This document shows, piece by piece, positions 16,446 through 24,844 of a stretch of 64,000 bases of DNA (its first letter is position 1; each line of letters starts with the position of its first letter). Both the position numbers and the translations under genes were made by a program. Below the pieces are notes generated by a model. The model did not search any database and was not told where the DNA came from. It saw only the letters and a list, made by a program, of their open reading frames with translations. This stretch comes from Mesorhizobium sp. YC-39 (GTDB lineage: Bacteria; Pseudomonadota; Alphaproteobacteria; Rhizobiales; Rhizobiaceae): contig NZ_JAOWPS010000004.1 in the NCBI RefSeq assembly GCF_025753795.1, positions 496,001-560,000 on the forward strand. The letters run 5' to 3'.

Positions 16446-17527
16446 GCGCCATCCACCTGCAGAACCTGGTCAAGAAATTCGGCGACTTCACCGCGCTGAA
16501 GACGATGGATCTCGCCATCGCCGACGGCGAGTTCATGGCGCTGCTGGGACCATCCGGCTGCGGCAAGTCGACGACGATGAACATGATTGCCGGCATGGAA
16601 GAGCCGACCAGCGGCAAGATCCTGTTCGGCGAAAAAGACATGGCCGGGGTGCCGATGGGGCGGCGCGGCGTCGGCTTCGTCTTCCAGAACTATGCGATCT
16701 TCACCCATATGACGGTGCGCCAGAACCTCGCCTACGGGCCGCGGATGCGAGGCGCGCCAAGAGCCGAGATCGACCGCCGCGTTGGCGCCATTGCCGAGAT
16801 GCTGCAATTGACGCCGCTGCTCGAGCGCAAGGCCGACCGGCTGTCGGTCAACATATTGCAGAGGGTGGCGATCGGCCGCTCGGCGATCATGGAGCCGGCG
16901 ATCTTCCTGCTCGACGAGCCGCTGTCGAATGTCGATGCCGCCTTCCGGGCGGTCATGCGCACCGAGCTGAAGCAGTTGCAGCGCCAGTTCAAGCAGACCA
17001 TGGTCTATGTCACCCACGACCAGCTCGAAGCCATGACCATGGCCGACCGCATCGCGGTGATGGACCATGGTGTTTTGCAGCAGGTCGGCACTCCGCTCGA
17101 GGTCTACAACAATCCGGCCAATGTCTTCGTCGCCCGCTTCATCGGGTCACCGGGCATGAACCTGCTGAAGGGCAAGCCGGCCGAAAGCGACCGTGGCCTG
17201 GTCGTCGACCTCGGACCACTGGGTGTCACGCCACCCTTGCCGGATGCGCTCGCCCCGGCGGTGAGGGCCACGCGCGGAGATGTGTTTTACGGCTTCCGGC
17301 CGGAACAGGTGGCTCTCTCCGACCGCGGCCTGACGATGCCGGTGAGCTTCGTCGAGCGGATCGGCGCGCGCACCATTGTTCATCTCGGTGACGGTGAGAG
17401 CGCGGTCAAAGCTGTGTTCGAGAACGATGTCGGACTGGCGATCGGCCAGACCGCGATCGTCGCTCCGGCCGCCCCCTCGGTGCGCGTCTTCGACGCCGCC
17501 ACCGGCCAAGCGATCAAGGCGGACTGA
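16442..17527 (+). CDS. CUT1 ABC transporter ATPase 1, degenerate signature motif
   Basis: 361 residues with a C-terminal TOBE-like region. Walker A GPSGCGKST, Q-loop VFQNYAIF, Walker B FLLDEPLSNVDA with the catalytic Glu, and H-loop THDQ are normal. The signature, usually LSGGQ, reads LSVNILQRVAIGRS from residue 134 (bases 16841-16861), losing both glycines. ATPase 2 next door has a normal signature but lacks the catalytic Glu, so the two appear built as an asymmetric heterodimer. It overlaps the MalF-like gene by ATGA. Confidence 0.9.
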   Translation: MSAIHLQNLVKKFGDFTALKTMDLAIADGEFMALLGPSGCGKSTTMNMIAGMEEPTSGKILFGEKDMAGVPMGRRGVGFVFQNYAIFTHMTVRQNLAYGPRMRGAPRAEIDRRVGAIAEMLQLTPLLERKADRLSVNILQRVAIGRSAIMEPAIFLLDEPLSNVDAAFRAVMRTELKQLQRQFKQTMVYVTHDQLEAMTMADRIAVMDHGVLQQVGTPLEVYNNPANVFVARFIGSPGMNLLKGKPAESDRGLVVDLGPLGVTPPLPDALAPAVRATRGDVFYGFRPEQVALSDRGLTMPVSFVERIGARTIVHLGDGESAVKAVFENDVGLAIGQTAIVAPAAPSVRVFDAATGQAIKAD

Positions 17528-17530
17528 GCC

Positions 17531-18607
17531 ATGGCCGATATCGTCTTCCGCAATGTGACGAAACGCTATGGCGGCACGCTCGCCGTCGACGACGCCTCGT
17601 TTACCGTCAACGACAATGAGTTCTTCTGCTTCTTCGGGCCGCCGCTGTCGGGCAAGTCGACGCTGCTGCGCCTGATACTCGGGCTGGAGGCTCCTGATAC
17701 GGGCGAGATCCTGATCGGCGGCAAGCCTGTGAACGCCGTGTCGCCGGCCGAGCGCAACGTCGCCATGGTGTTCCAGAACCTGGCGCTGTTCCCGCATATG
17801 AGCGCGCTGGAGAATGTGCGCTTTCCCTTGGCCGAACGCAGGGTCGCCGAGGCTGAGATCGAAAAGCGCGTCGCCGATGTCGCGGCAAAGCTGCATATCG
17901 GCCATATCCTGCACAAGCCGCCGGCGCAGCTTTCGGGCGGCGAGCGGCAGCGCGTGGCGATCGCCCGTGCGCTGGTGCGTGATCCCGCCGCCTATCTGAT
18001 GGACGATCCGATTTCGGCGCTTGATGCGCGGCTTCGCGAGGAGACGCGCGTCGAGCTCAAACGCATCCAGCGCGACCTCGGCAAGACGCTGATCTATGTC
18101 ACGCACGACCAGGAAGAGGCGATGTCGGTCGCCGACCGTATCGCGATACTGGAGAACGGCAAGATCAGGCAAATCGGCGCGCCGGCCGAGATCTATGACC
18201 GGCCTGCCAGCACCTATGTGGCGCGCATGCTCGGCTCGCCAATGATGAACATATTGAAGTCGGTGCGCGGCGAGGGGGGCGTCGAGGCGGCGGACGGCAC
18301 GATCCGCATCGCCGACAAGGCTGCTCCGGCCGATGCCGTCGAGATTGGGCTGAGGCCCGAGGATCTCAAGGTCCGGCCCTGGTCGGATGATGGACGCGCG
18401 GTTGAGGGTGCGGGCCGCCCGGCGCGGGTGTTCGAGGTCGAGCCGCTTGGCGGCTACACCGTGGTGACGCTCGCTGCCGGGCAGGCGCGCCTGAGGGCGC
18501 TGCTGCGCGGCCAGCCCGACATCAGGCCGGACGCCATGGTGGCGATATCCTGCGAGCCAGCCAGAGTGCATTATTTCGGTCAAGGCGGGGGAGCGCTGGC
18601 ACGATGA
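17531..18607 (+). CDS. CUT1 ABC transporter ATPase 2, Walker B Glu replaced by Asp
   Basis: 358 residues. Walker A GPPLSGKST, Q-loop VFQNLALF and signature LSGGERQRVAIARAL are intact. Walker B reads AYLMDDPISALDA (bases 17990 onward), with Asp at about residue 159 where the catalytic base Glu should be. The H-loop THDQEEA is present, followed by a TOBE-type tail. In a heterodimer with ATPase 1, one composite site would be fully consensus and the other degenerate. It starts three bases after ATPase 1 ends. Confidence 0.9.
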   Translation: MADIVFRNVTKRYGGTLAVDDASFTVNDNEFFCFFGPPLSGKSTLLRLILGLEAPDTGEILIGGKPVNAVSPAERNVAMVFQNLALFPHMSALENVRFPLAERRVAEAEIEKRVADVAAKLHIGHILHKPPAQLSGGERQRVAIARALVRDPAAYLMDDPISALDARLREETRVELKRIQRDLGKTLIYVTHDQEEAMSVADRIAILENGKIRQIGAPAEIYDRPASTYVARMLGSPMMNILKSVRGEGGVEAADGTIRIADKAAPADAVEIGLRPEDLKVRPWSDDGRAVEGAGRPARVFEVEPLGGYTVVTLAAGQARLRALLRGQPDIRPDAMVAISCEPARVHYFGQGGGALAR

Positions 18608-18642
18608 CAGCGGCCGCAAGAAACGAGCTTCGGGAGGAAGAG

Positions 18643-19731
18643 ATGGCAGGCAAAGTCTTCGAGCCGGATGTGAAGGTCCGTACGAAGGAATACAGGATCG
18701 GCTGCGTCGGCGCCGGCATGATCATGGCCGAGTGTCATCTGGCTGCCTACAAGGAGGCCGGCTTTCCGGTGGTGGCGATCGCCTCGCGTACCAAAACCAG
18801 CGCAGAAAAGGTGGCGAAGCGCTGGGGCATTCCGACCGTCCACGACACGCCGGAACAGCTCATCGAGGACAAAAATGTCGAGATCATCGACCTGGCCTTC
18901 CCGCCGGACCAGCAGCCGGCCCTGATCCGCCATGCGCTGAAGCAGAAGCATATCAAGGCGATCCTGGCGCAGAAGCCGCTGGCGCTGTCGCTGAAGGACG
19001 CGATCGAGCTGCGCGACGAAGCGGCCAAGGCCGGCAAGATCCTCTCGGTCAACCAGAATATGCGCTACGACCAGTCGATGCGCGTGCTGAAGCAGATTAT
19101 GGACAGCGGCGCGCTGGGCGATATCGTCTTCGCGCAGATCGACATGCATGCGATCCCGCACTGGCAGACCTTCCTGGAGGAATACGACCGGCTGACGCTC
19201 GCCAATATGAGTGTGCACCATCTCGACGTGCTGCGCTTCCTGTTCGGCGATCCCCTGGAGATCACCACGCTGACCCGTAAGGATCCGCGCACCAAGTTCG
19301 ACCATTCCGACGGCATCACCGTGTCGACGCTGCGCTTCCCGTCCGGCGTGCTCGCCGTATCGCTGGAGGACGTCTGGTCCGGCCCGCGCCAGGACGGCTA
19401 CAAGGACGACCAGCACATCAACTGGCGCGTCGACGGGACCAAGGGCGTCGCCAAGGGCACGATCGGCTGGCCGACAGGCTCCGCCTCGACGCTGACTTAT
19501 GCCTCGACCGAGACCACGGACGGCAAGTGGGTGACGCCGAGTTGGGACACGATGTGGTTCCCGCATGCCTTCATCGGCGTCATGGAGCAGCTCCAGCACG
19601 CGGTGAAGACGGGTGAGCCGCCGGCGCTCTCCGTTGCCGATAACGTCAAGACCATGGCGCTGATCGAAGCGGGTTACCGCTCGATCGAAACAGGCCGCAC
19701 GGTCAAGCTTTCCGAAATCTCGACCAACTGA
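18643..19731 (+). CDS. Gfo/Idh/MocA-family oxidoreductase
   Basis: 362 residues from ATG 18643, placed after the strong GGGAGGAAG at 18632-18640. An ATG at 18604 overlaps the ATPase stop and would add 13 residues, so coupling is possible too. The Rossmann start is YRIGCVGAGMIMAECHLAAYKE, and AQKPLALSLKDAIEL carries the family's KP motif. These cytoplasmic NAD(P) enzymes oxidise sugars, inositols or sugar acids. Placed between the CUT1 and CUT2 importers and before a TIM-barrel isomerase, it is a likely first step in catabolism of the imported compound. Confidence 0.88.
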   Translation: MAGKVFEPDVKVRTKEYRIGCVGAGMIMAECHLAAYKEAGFPVVAIASRTKTSAEKVAKRWGIPTVHDTPEQLIEDKNVEIIDLAFPPDQQPALIRHALKQKHIKAILAQKPLALSLKDAIELRDEAAKAGKILSVNQNMRYDQSMRVLKQIMDSGALGDIVFAQIDMHAIPHWQTFLEEYDRLTLANMSVHHLDVLRFLFGDPLEITTLTRKDPRTKFDHSDGITVSTLRFPSGVLAVSLEDVWSGPRQDGYKDDQHINWRVDGTKGVAKGTIGWPTGSASTLTYASTETTDGKWVTPSWDTMWFPHAFIGVMEQLQHAVKTGEPPALSVADNVKTMALIEAGYRSIETGRTVKLSEISTN

Positions 19732-19773
19732 ATCACCAGCAACTCGAATCGCTTACAGGGAGGAATTCACACC

Positions 19774-20688
19774 ATGATGCAGGCAGGTATCTTCACGGGC
19801 TATTTCCCGTACGGCCTCAAGGAAACCGCGGAAAAGATCCGCGGGCTCGATTTCAACACGGTGCAGCTCGACCTGCACTTCAAGGACGTCGACCTGTCGG
19901 CCGGGCAGATCACCAAGGACAAGGCGAAGAAGGTTCGCGATGTCTTCCGCGACCACAATCTGCCGGTGTGCTGCGTGTCGGGCTACACCAACATCATCCA
20001 TCCGGACAAGGGCGAGCGCGAGAAGCGCGTCGGCTATCTCAAGGAGATCATCCGCAACGCCCGCCATTTCGGCTCGCCTTACGTGATCTCGGAAACCGGC
20101 ACCTACAACACCGAGTCCGACTGGGTGCACCATCCCAAGAACAAGACCGAGGAAGGGTTTGAGGAATGCCGCAAGGTCATCGCCGACCTTGCCCAGACGG
20201 CCTATGACCACGGCGCGGTCTTCCTGCTCGAAACCTATGTCAACAATGTCGTTGGTTCGGTCGAGGAGACGGTGAAGATGTTCGCGCAGGTCGACCATCC
20301 TGGTCTCGGCCTGTTGATGGACCCGACCAATTATTTCGAGACCCACAACATCGACAGGATGGACCAGATCCTGAACCAGGTGTTCGACACGCTGACAGAC
20401 AAGATCAGAATAGCTCACGCCAAGGACGTCAAGCGTTCGGGCGGCGACAAGTCGGAGAAGCACGCCGACATCGGCGACGAGGATGCGCTGGAGAGCCACA
20501 CATTCCGTGGCGTCGGCGAGATCGAATTGCCGGCGCCCGGCCTCGGTTCGCTGAATTACGACCTTTATCTCCAGCGGCTCGCCGAGAAGCACCCGAACAT
20601 CCCCGTCATCATCGAGCATCTCTCGGAAGACGACGTGCCGCGCGCCAAGAAATTCCTCGACGGCAAGTTCCGCGCCAACGGCCTCTGA
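19774..20688 (+). CDS. Sugar phosphate isomerase/epimerase-like TIM-barrel protein
   Basis: 304 residues, AP-endonuclease-2-like barrel fold. Candidate metal ligands follow the family pattern: SETGTYN, FLLETYVNN, LLMDPTNYFE, IAHAKD and the late VIIEHLSED. Homologues are xylose-isomerase-like or inosose/keto-sugar epimerases acting together with Gfo/Idh dehydrogenases, exactly the neighbour found here. ATG 19774 follows AGGGAGGAATT. Substrate unknown. Confidence 0.85.
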   Translation: MMQAGIFTGYFPYGLKETAEKIRGLDFNTVQLDLHFKDVDLSAGQITKDKAKKVRDVFRDHNLPVCCVSGYTNIIHPDKGEREKRVGYLKEIIRNARHFGSPYVISETGTYNTESDWVHHPKNKTEEGFEECRKVIADLAQTAYDHGAVFLLETYVNNVVGSVEETVKMFAQVDHPGLGLLMDPTNYFETHNIDRMDQILNQVFDTLTDKIRIAHAKDVKRSGGDKSEKHADIGDEDALESHTFRGVGEIELPAPGLGSLNYDLYLQRLAEKHPNIPVIIEHLSEDDVPRAKKFLDGKFRANGL

Positions 20689-20698
20689 CGGAAGTTCC

Positions 20699-20721
20699 GC
20701 GTCGCCGCTCCGCGGCGACGC
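20699..20721 (+). other. Stem-loop upstream of the CUT2 binding-protein gene
   Basis: GCGTCGCCGC and GCGGCGACGC form a perfect 10-bp stem with a TCC loop, 11 bases after the isomerase stop, followed by TTTCGG. It is either a weak terminator or a 5' border that protects the binding-protein segment of the mRNA. Confidence 0.5.
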
Positions 20722-20757
20722 TTTCGGCCGGGAGGAAACAACAATGGAGGAAGCGAA

Positions 20758-21699
20758 ATGTTGAAATTCGGATTGAAACTGGCGGCGGCCGCGACTTTGT
20801 TTGCAGGGATAGGGTTGGGCTCGCCGGCATTCGCACAGGACGGCCAGAAGACATTCTACCTGCTGTCGCATGGCGGCCCGTCGGATGCGTTCTGGCTCGA
20901 CTGGAATGCCGGCGCCACCAAGGCCTGCGACCAGCTCAAGGTAACCTGCAAGATCTCCTTCAGCGGCGGCGACATGGCGGCGCAGAAGGAGGCCTTCAAC
21001 TCGGCCCTTGCAGCCAAGCCCGACGGCATCGCCACCACCTCGGCGCAGCCCGGTCTGTGGACGGAGGAGGTCAAGGCGGCCAAGGCTGCCGGCATCCCGA
21101 TCGTGTTCTTCAACACCGACGACCCGGCAACCGGACGGCAAGCCTATGTCGGCGCCGATCTCAAAGAGGCCGGCACCATCTGGGCCAAATATCTGGTCGA
21201 CCACAAGATGGTGAAGCAGGGCGACAAGGTGTTCCTGCCGGTCGAAGTGCCGGGAGCCAGCTACCAGCAGCTCGAGACCGAAGGCATCGCCAGCGTGTTC
21301 GACCCGCTCGGCATCAAATACGACGTGGTCGATTGCGGCACCGATCCGGCCGGTATCATCGCCAAGATGACGGACTATATGGTGGCCAACAACCCGCCGG
21401 CGATCATCGCGCTTGGCGATTCCGTGGCGGCCAGTGTCAAGCGCGTCTTCGACGGCGCCGGCGTGCCGGCCGGCAAGATCCCTGTGGTCGGCTGGGGCAA
21501 TTCCAAGGAAACCGCGGAGGCCGTCAAAGCCGGCTTCGTCAACGCGGCCGCTTGGCAGTTCCCGTCGGCGCAAGGCTTCATGCCGGTCGCGCTGCTCGGG
21601 CTTGCCGCCTCGGGTGAGCCGATCGGCTACGACATCCACACTTTTAGCCTCTACGACGCGACAAGCGTCGAACCGATCCTGAAACTCTACAACAAGTGA
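20758..21699 (+). CDS. CUT2 ABC transporter sugar-binding protein
   Basis: 313 residues; signal peptide (LKLAAAATLFAGIGLGSPAFA). The mature part, KTFYLLSHGGPSDAFWLDWNAG and IPIVFFNTDDPATG, is a ribose/xylose-type periplasmic-binding-protein-1 fold. The ATG has a GGAGG-rich leader. It serves the permease and single-domain ATPase that follow. Flanked by stem-loops on both sides. Ligand probably the same family of compound handled by the dehydrogenase and isomerase upstream (inference). Confidence 0.88.
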   Translation: MLKFGLKLAAAATLFAGIGLGSPAFAQDGQKTFYLLSHGGPSDAFWLDWNAGATKACDQLKVTCKISFSGGDMAAQKEAFNSALAAKPDGIATTSAQPGLWTEEVKAAKAAGIPIVFFNTDDPATGRQAYVGADLKEAGTIWAKYLVDHKMVKQGDKVFLPVEVPGASYQQLETEGIASVFDPLGIKYDVVDCGTDPAGIIAKMTDYMVANNPPAIIALGDSVAASVKRVFDGAGVPAGKIPVVGWGNSKETAEAVKAGFVNAAAWQFPSAQGFMPVALLGLAASGEPIGYDIHTFSLYDATSVEPILKLYNK

Positions 21700-21707
21700 T
21701 GGAAACT

Positions 21708-21735
21708 GACGCCCGCCGCGCAGGCGGCGGGCGTC
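21708..21735 (+). terminator. Intra-operon stem-loop after the CUT2 binding-protein gene
   Basis: GACGCCCGCCGC and GCGGCGGGCGTC form a perfect 12-bp stem with a GCAG loop, 8 bases after the stop and 10 before the next start codon. No U-tract follows (GCTGTGAAG). Likely attenuator or 3' stabiliser. Confidence 0.6.
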
Positions 21736-21745
21736 GCTGTGAAGT

Positions 21746-22765
21746 ATGGTTCAAGCAGTCATGACAATTGCCGCGGAAGAGGAAATGCCAGTGGGGAAAC
21801 GCAGGTCGAGCCTGATCCGCTCGCCGCAATTTTCCTCGCTCGTCATCCTCATCGTGCTGCTGGCGGTGTTCGCCATCGCCGACGCCAATTTCCTGTCGCC
21901 GCTCAACATCTCCAACATGATGGCGTTCCTGCCGGAACTTGGCATCATCGCGCTCGGCATGACGCTGCTTCTCACGGCGGGCGAATTCGACCTTTCGGTC
22001 GGCGCCGTGTTCGGCCTGGCGCCGGTGGTGGTCATGCTGCTGGTACAGAACGGTGGAGTGGATATCGGCGTGGCGCTGCTCGCCGGGCTCCTGCTTTGCA
22101 TCGCGATTGGAGCCATCAACGGGCTGATCGTCACCAAGATCGGCATTTCTTCCTTCCTGGTCACGCTGTCGATGCTGCTCGTGGTGCGGGGTGCCGCGCT
22201 CTACATCACGCAAGGCTTTCCGCTGAAATCCTGGGACCAGCCTGGCTTCTTCGTGACGCTTTTGGCCGGCAGTTTCAACATCGGCTCCTTCCGCTTCTAC
22301 ACCTCGCTGTGGTGGTTCGTCGGCCTGTCGCTGCTGGCGGTCTACGTCCTGCGCTACGCCAAGCTCGGCAACTGGATCAGCGCCATCGGCTCCAATCGCA
22401 ACGCGGCGGTGGCGCGCGGCGTGCCGGCCGATGCGGTCAAGATCTGGCTGTTCATCCTGACTTCAGTGCTGGCGGGTCTGGCCGGCATGATCAGCGCCTT
22501 CCGCATCTCGGCTGCCTCGCCGGTGGCAGGCACCGGCTACGAGCTCGAAGTGATCGCCATGGTGGTGGTCGGCGGCACGGCGCTGACCGGCGGGCGCGGC
22601 ACCATCCTGGGCACGATCGTCGGCGCGCTGATGCTGCGTGCCATCCGCAACGGCATCGTGCTGATCGGCGTGCCAGGGCTCGCCTACAACATCTTCGTCG
22701 GCGTCATCATCCTCGCCATGCTCATCCTGCACGCTCTGCTGCAGAAGAACGCAGCAAGGAGCTGA
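21746..22765 (+). CDS. CUT2 ABC transporter permease, RbsC-like
   Basis: 339 residues, 9-10 membrane helices. The helix-loop GMTLLLTAGEFDLSVGAVFGL is the ribose-permease hallmark, and the segment GGTALTGGRGTILGTIVGA near the end is equally typical. An internal ATG at 21785, 13 codons in, is preceded by GAAGAGGA and may be the real start. Forms the channel, probably as a homodimer, with the next ATPase. Confidence 0.87.
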   Translation: MVQAVMTIAAEEEMPVGKRRSSLIRSPQFSSLVILIVLLAVFAIADANFLSPLNISNMMAFLPELGIIALGMTLLLTAGEFDLSVGAVFGLAPVVVMLLVQNGGVDIGVALLAGLLLCIAIGAINGLIVTKIGISSFLVTLSMLLVVRGAALYITQGFPLKSWDQPGFFVTLLAGSFNIGSFRFYTSLWWFVGLSLLAVYVLRYAKLGNWISAIGSNRNAAVARGVPADAVKIWLFILTSVLAGLAGMISAFRISAASPVAGTGYELEVIAMVVVGGTALTGGRGTILGTIVGALMLRAIRNGIVLIGVPGLAYNIFVGVIILAMLILHALLQKNAARS

Positions 22766-22768
22766 CCG

Positions 22769-23551
22769 ATGGTCCAGGAAGTGCTCAGGCTACAGAATTT
22801 GCAAAAGTCCTTCGGCAGCGTCCGTGCCCTGAAGAGCGCGTCCTTCACGCTCAATGAGGGCGAGGTCGTGGCCTTGCTCGGCGACAACGGTGCCGGCAAA
22901 TCCACGCTGATCAAGGCGATCTCCGGCGTGTTTCCCATCGACCGCGGCGACATCTATGTGCGTGGCCAGAAGGTCTCCATCCGCTCGACGCGCGACGCGA
23001 TGGATCTCGGCATCGAGACCATCCACCAGGACACCTCGCTGGCGCCGGATCTCAGCATCGCGCGCAATCTTTTCCTCGGCCGCGAACCGGTCAATCTGAA
23101 ATGGCTGGGCGTGTTCGCGCCGCTCGACCTCGCCAAATTGCGCGATGCCGCTTCGGCGCTTCTGAAGCGCGTCGGCATTTCGAAAAAACTCGACGCGGAT
23201 GCGCTGGTCAGCACGCTGTCGGGCGGCGAGCGCCAGTCGATCGCCATCTCGCGCGCCATGCAGTTCGCCGCCAAGGTGATCATCCTCGACGAACCGACCA
23301 ACAATCTCGGCGTCGAGGAAACGCATGGCGTGCTGCGCTTCGTCAAGGAGGTGCGCGACGCCGGTCATTCGGTACTCCTGATCACCCACAACATCCACCA
23401 TGTCTTCCAGGTCGCCGATCGCATCATCGTCATGCGCCGCGGAGAGATCGTTGCTGAGCAGACCGTCGCCGACACCGACCTCCTGACCGTGGAAAGCATC
23501 ATCACCGGCGCCGACATGTCGGCCCTGCTGAAAGAGGCTCGGGCGAAATGA
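22769..23551 (+). CDS. CUT2 ABC transporter ATPase, single domain
   Basis: 260 residues, only one nucleotide-binding domain, as in the FrcA subunit of rhizobial fructose importers and unlike the duplicated RbsA. Walker A GDNGAGKST, signature LSGGERQSIAISRAM, Walker B VIILDEPTNNLG and H-loop ITHN are intact. Starts 3 bases after the permease stop. Confidence 0.88.
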   Translation: MVQEVLRLQNLQKSFGSVRALKSASFTLNEGEVVALLGDNGAGKSTLIKAISGVFPIDRGDIYVRGQKVSIRSTRDAMDLGIETIHQDTSLAPDLSIARNLFLGREPVNLKWLGVFAPLDLAKLRDAASALLKRVGISKKLDADALVSTLSGGERQSIAISRAMQFAAKVIILDEPTNNLGVEETHGVLRFVKEVRDAGHSVLLITHNIHHVFQVADRIIVMRRGEIVAEQTVADTDLLTVESIITGADMSALLKEARAK

Positions 23552-23578
23552 AGGCGGGAGCGAAGTGAAGGCCGTCAC

Positions 23579-24760
23579 ATGGTAGAGCTTTACGGCAAGA
23601 CGCTGTCGCGACGGCAGGTTTCGGAGCGGTCAGGCATGCTGTCGCAATTCGCCGGCGTACGGCTGATGACGCTTGGCGACGGCGTGGAGCGCGGCATCCG
23701 CATGCTGGAATTCCGCACCGGCTCCGGCCTGCGCTTCACGGCACTCGTTGACCGGGCGCTTGATATTGCCGATTGCGATTTCAGGGGACAGGCGATCGGC
23801 TGGCATTCGCCGAGCGGCTTTCGCCATCCCGGCCTGCACGAGTATGAAGGCGAGGAGGGTCTGGCCTGGGCGCGGTCGTTCTCCGGTCTGCTGCTCACTT
23901 GTGGCCTCGACCACATACTGTTCATGAACGAGGTGCCGGCCGACACCTACAATTACCTGCCGAAGCAGACGGTGCGCCATTCGCTGCATGGCCGCATCAG
24001 CACTATTCCGGCACGGCTGACCGGCTATGGCGAAGCCTGGGATGGCGACCGCTGTGTGCTGTGGGCCGAGGCCATCGTCCAGCAATCAACGGTGTTCGGA
24101 GAGGATCTGCATCTCTTGCGGCGGATCGAGGCCGATGTCGGCGGCAATGAGATCCGGCTGTCGGACCGTGTCGTCAATCACGGCTTCAACCGCACTCCAC
24201 ATATGTATTTCTACCACATCAATGTCAGCCATCCCGTGCTCGACGAAGGCTCGCGCTATCTGGCGCCGATAAGGGATGTGGTGTGGGCCGGGCATGCCGG
24301 CGAGCGCTATGAGGCGCAGAAGGTCGGCTATCGCACGATGCCGGCGCCGCAATTGGGTTTCCAAGAGCAGGTCTGGCAGCATGAACTCGGCGCCGACGCC
24401 AGAGGCGAAGTGCCAGTGGCGGTGGTCAACGACCGTCTTGGCCTCGGCCTTGAAGTCGTCACCCGCAAGGACCAGTTGCCTTGTGCCTATGAGTGGCAGA
24501 ATTTCCAGGCTGGGCAATATGCGCTGGGCATCGAGCCGTCGACGCATCATGTGCTTGGCAATCTGGCCGCGCGCGAACGCGGCGAAATGATCTGGCTGGA
24601 GCATGGTGAGAGCCGCTCCTACGATGCGGTGTTCCGCGTTCTCGACGGCGCCGACGAGATTGCCGCAGCGGAACGCCGGATCGCCGGCATCGCCAGGCAG
24701 CCGCAGCAGGACTATCCGCAGCCGTCAGGCAATTTTCCGGTTCTGGAAGGCAGGTCGTGA
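23579..24760 (+). CDS. DUF4432 family protein (aldose-1-epimerase-like)
   Basis: 393 residues. The sequence, with RFTALVDRALDIADCDFRG, HSLHGRISTIPARL and YFYHINVSHPVLDEGS, matches DUF4432 proteins, which have a galactose-mutarotase-like beta-sandwich fold. They are found next to sugar ABC importers and are thought to act on sugar anomers or sugar acids; no reaction is established. Likely in the same transcript as the CUT2 importer (28-bp gap). Confidence 0.8.
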   Translation: MVELYGKTLSRRQVSERSGMLSQFAGVRLMTLGDGVERGIRMLEFRTGSGLRFTALVDRALDIADCDFRGQAIGWHSPSGFRHPGLHEYEGEEGLAWARSFSGLLLTCGLDHILFMNEVPADTYNYLPKQTVRHSLHGRISTIPARLTGYGEAWDGDRCVLWAEAIVQQSTVFGEDLHLLRRIEADVGGNEIRLSDRVVNHGFNRTPHMYFYHINVSHPVLDEGSRYLAPIRDVVWAGHAGERYEAQKVGYRTMPAPQLGFQEQVWQHELGADARGEVPVAVVNDRLGLGLEVVTRKDQLPCAYEWQNFQAGQYALGIEPSTHHVLGNLAARERGEMIWLEHGESRSYDAVFRVLDGADEIAAAERRIAGIARQPQQDYPQPSGNFPVLEGRS

Positions 24761-24844
24761 TGGTGACGCGGACGATGCAAAACACCAGTTGCGAGGTTGG
24801 CCGGAGCAGGGAGGGCTCGCGGCCATCAGGATTTGGAGGTCACA

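Noticed and set aside
17147..18619. 490-codon open frame on the minus strand
   Set aside because: Antisense to ATPase 2, which has all ABC motifs. No start signal or recognisable domain.
19753..21639. 628-codon open frame on the minus strand
   Set aside because: It lies exactly antisense to the isomerase and binding-protein genes, whose proteins are clearly recognisable. Its translation is rich in Asp, Val, His and Arg with no family resemblance; it results from GC-rich codon bias.
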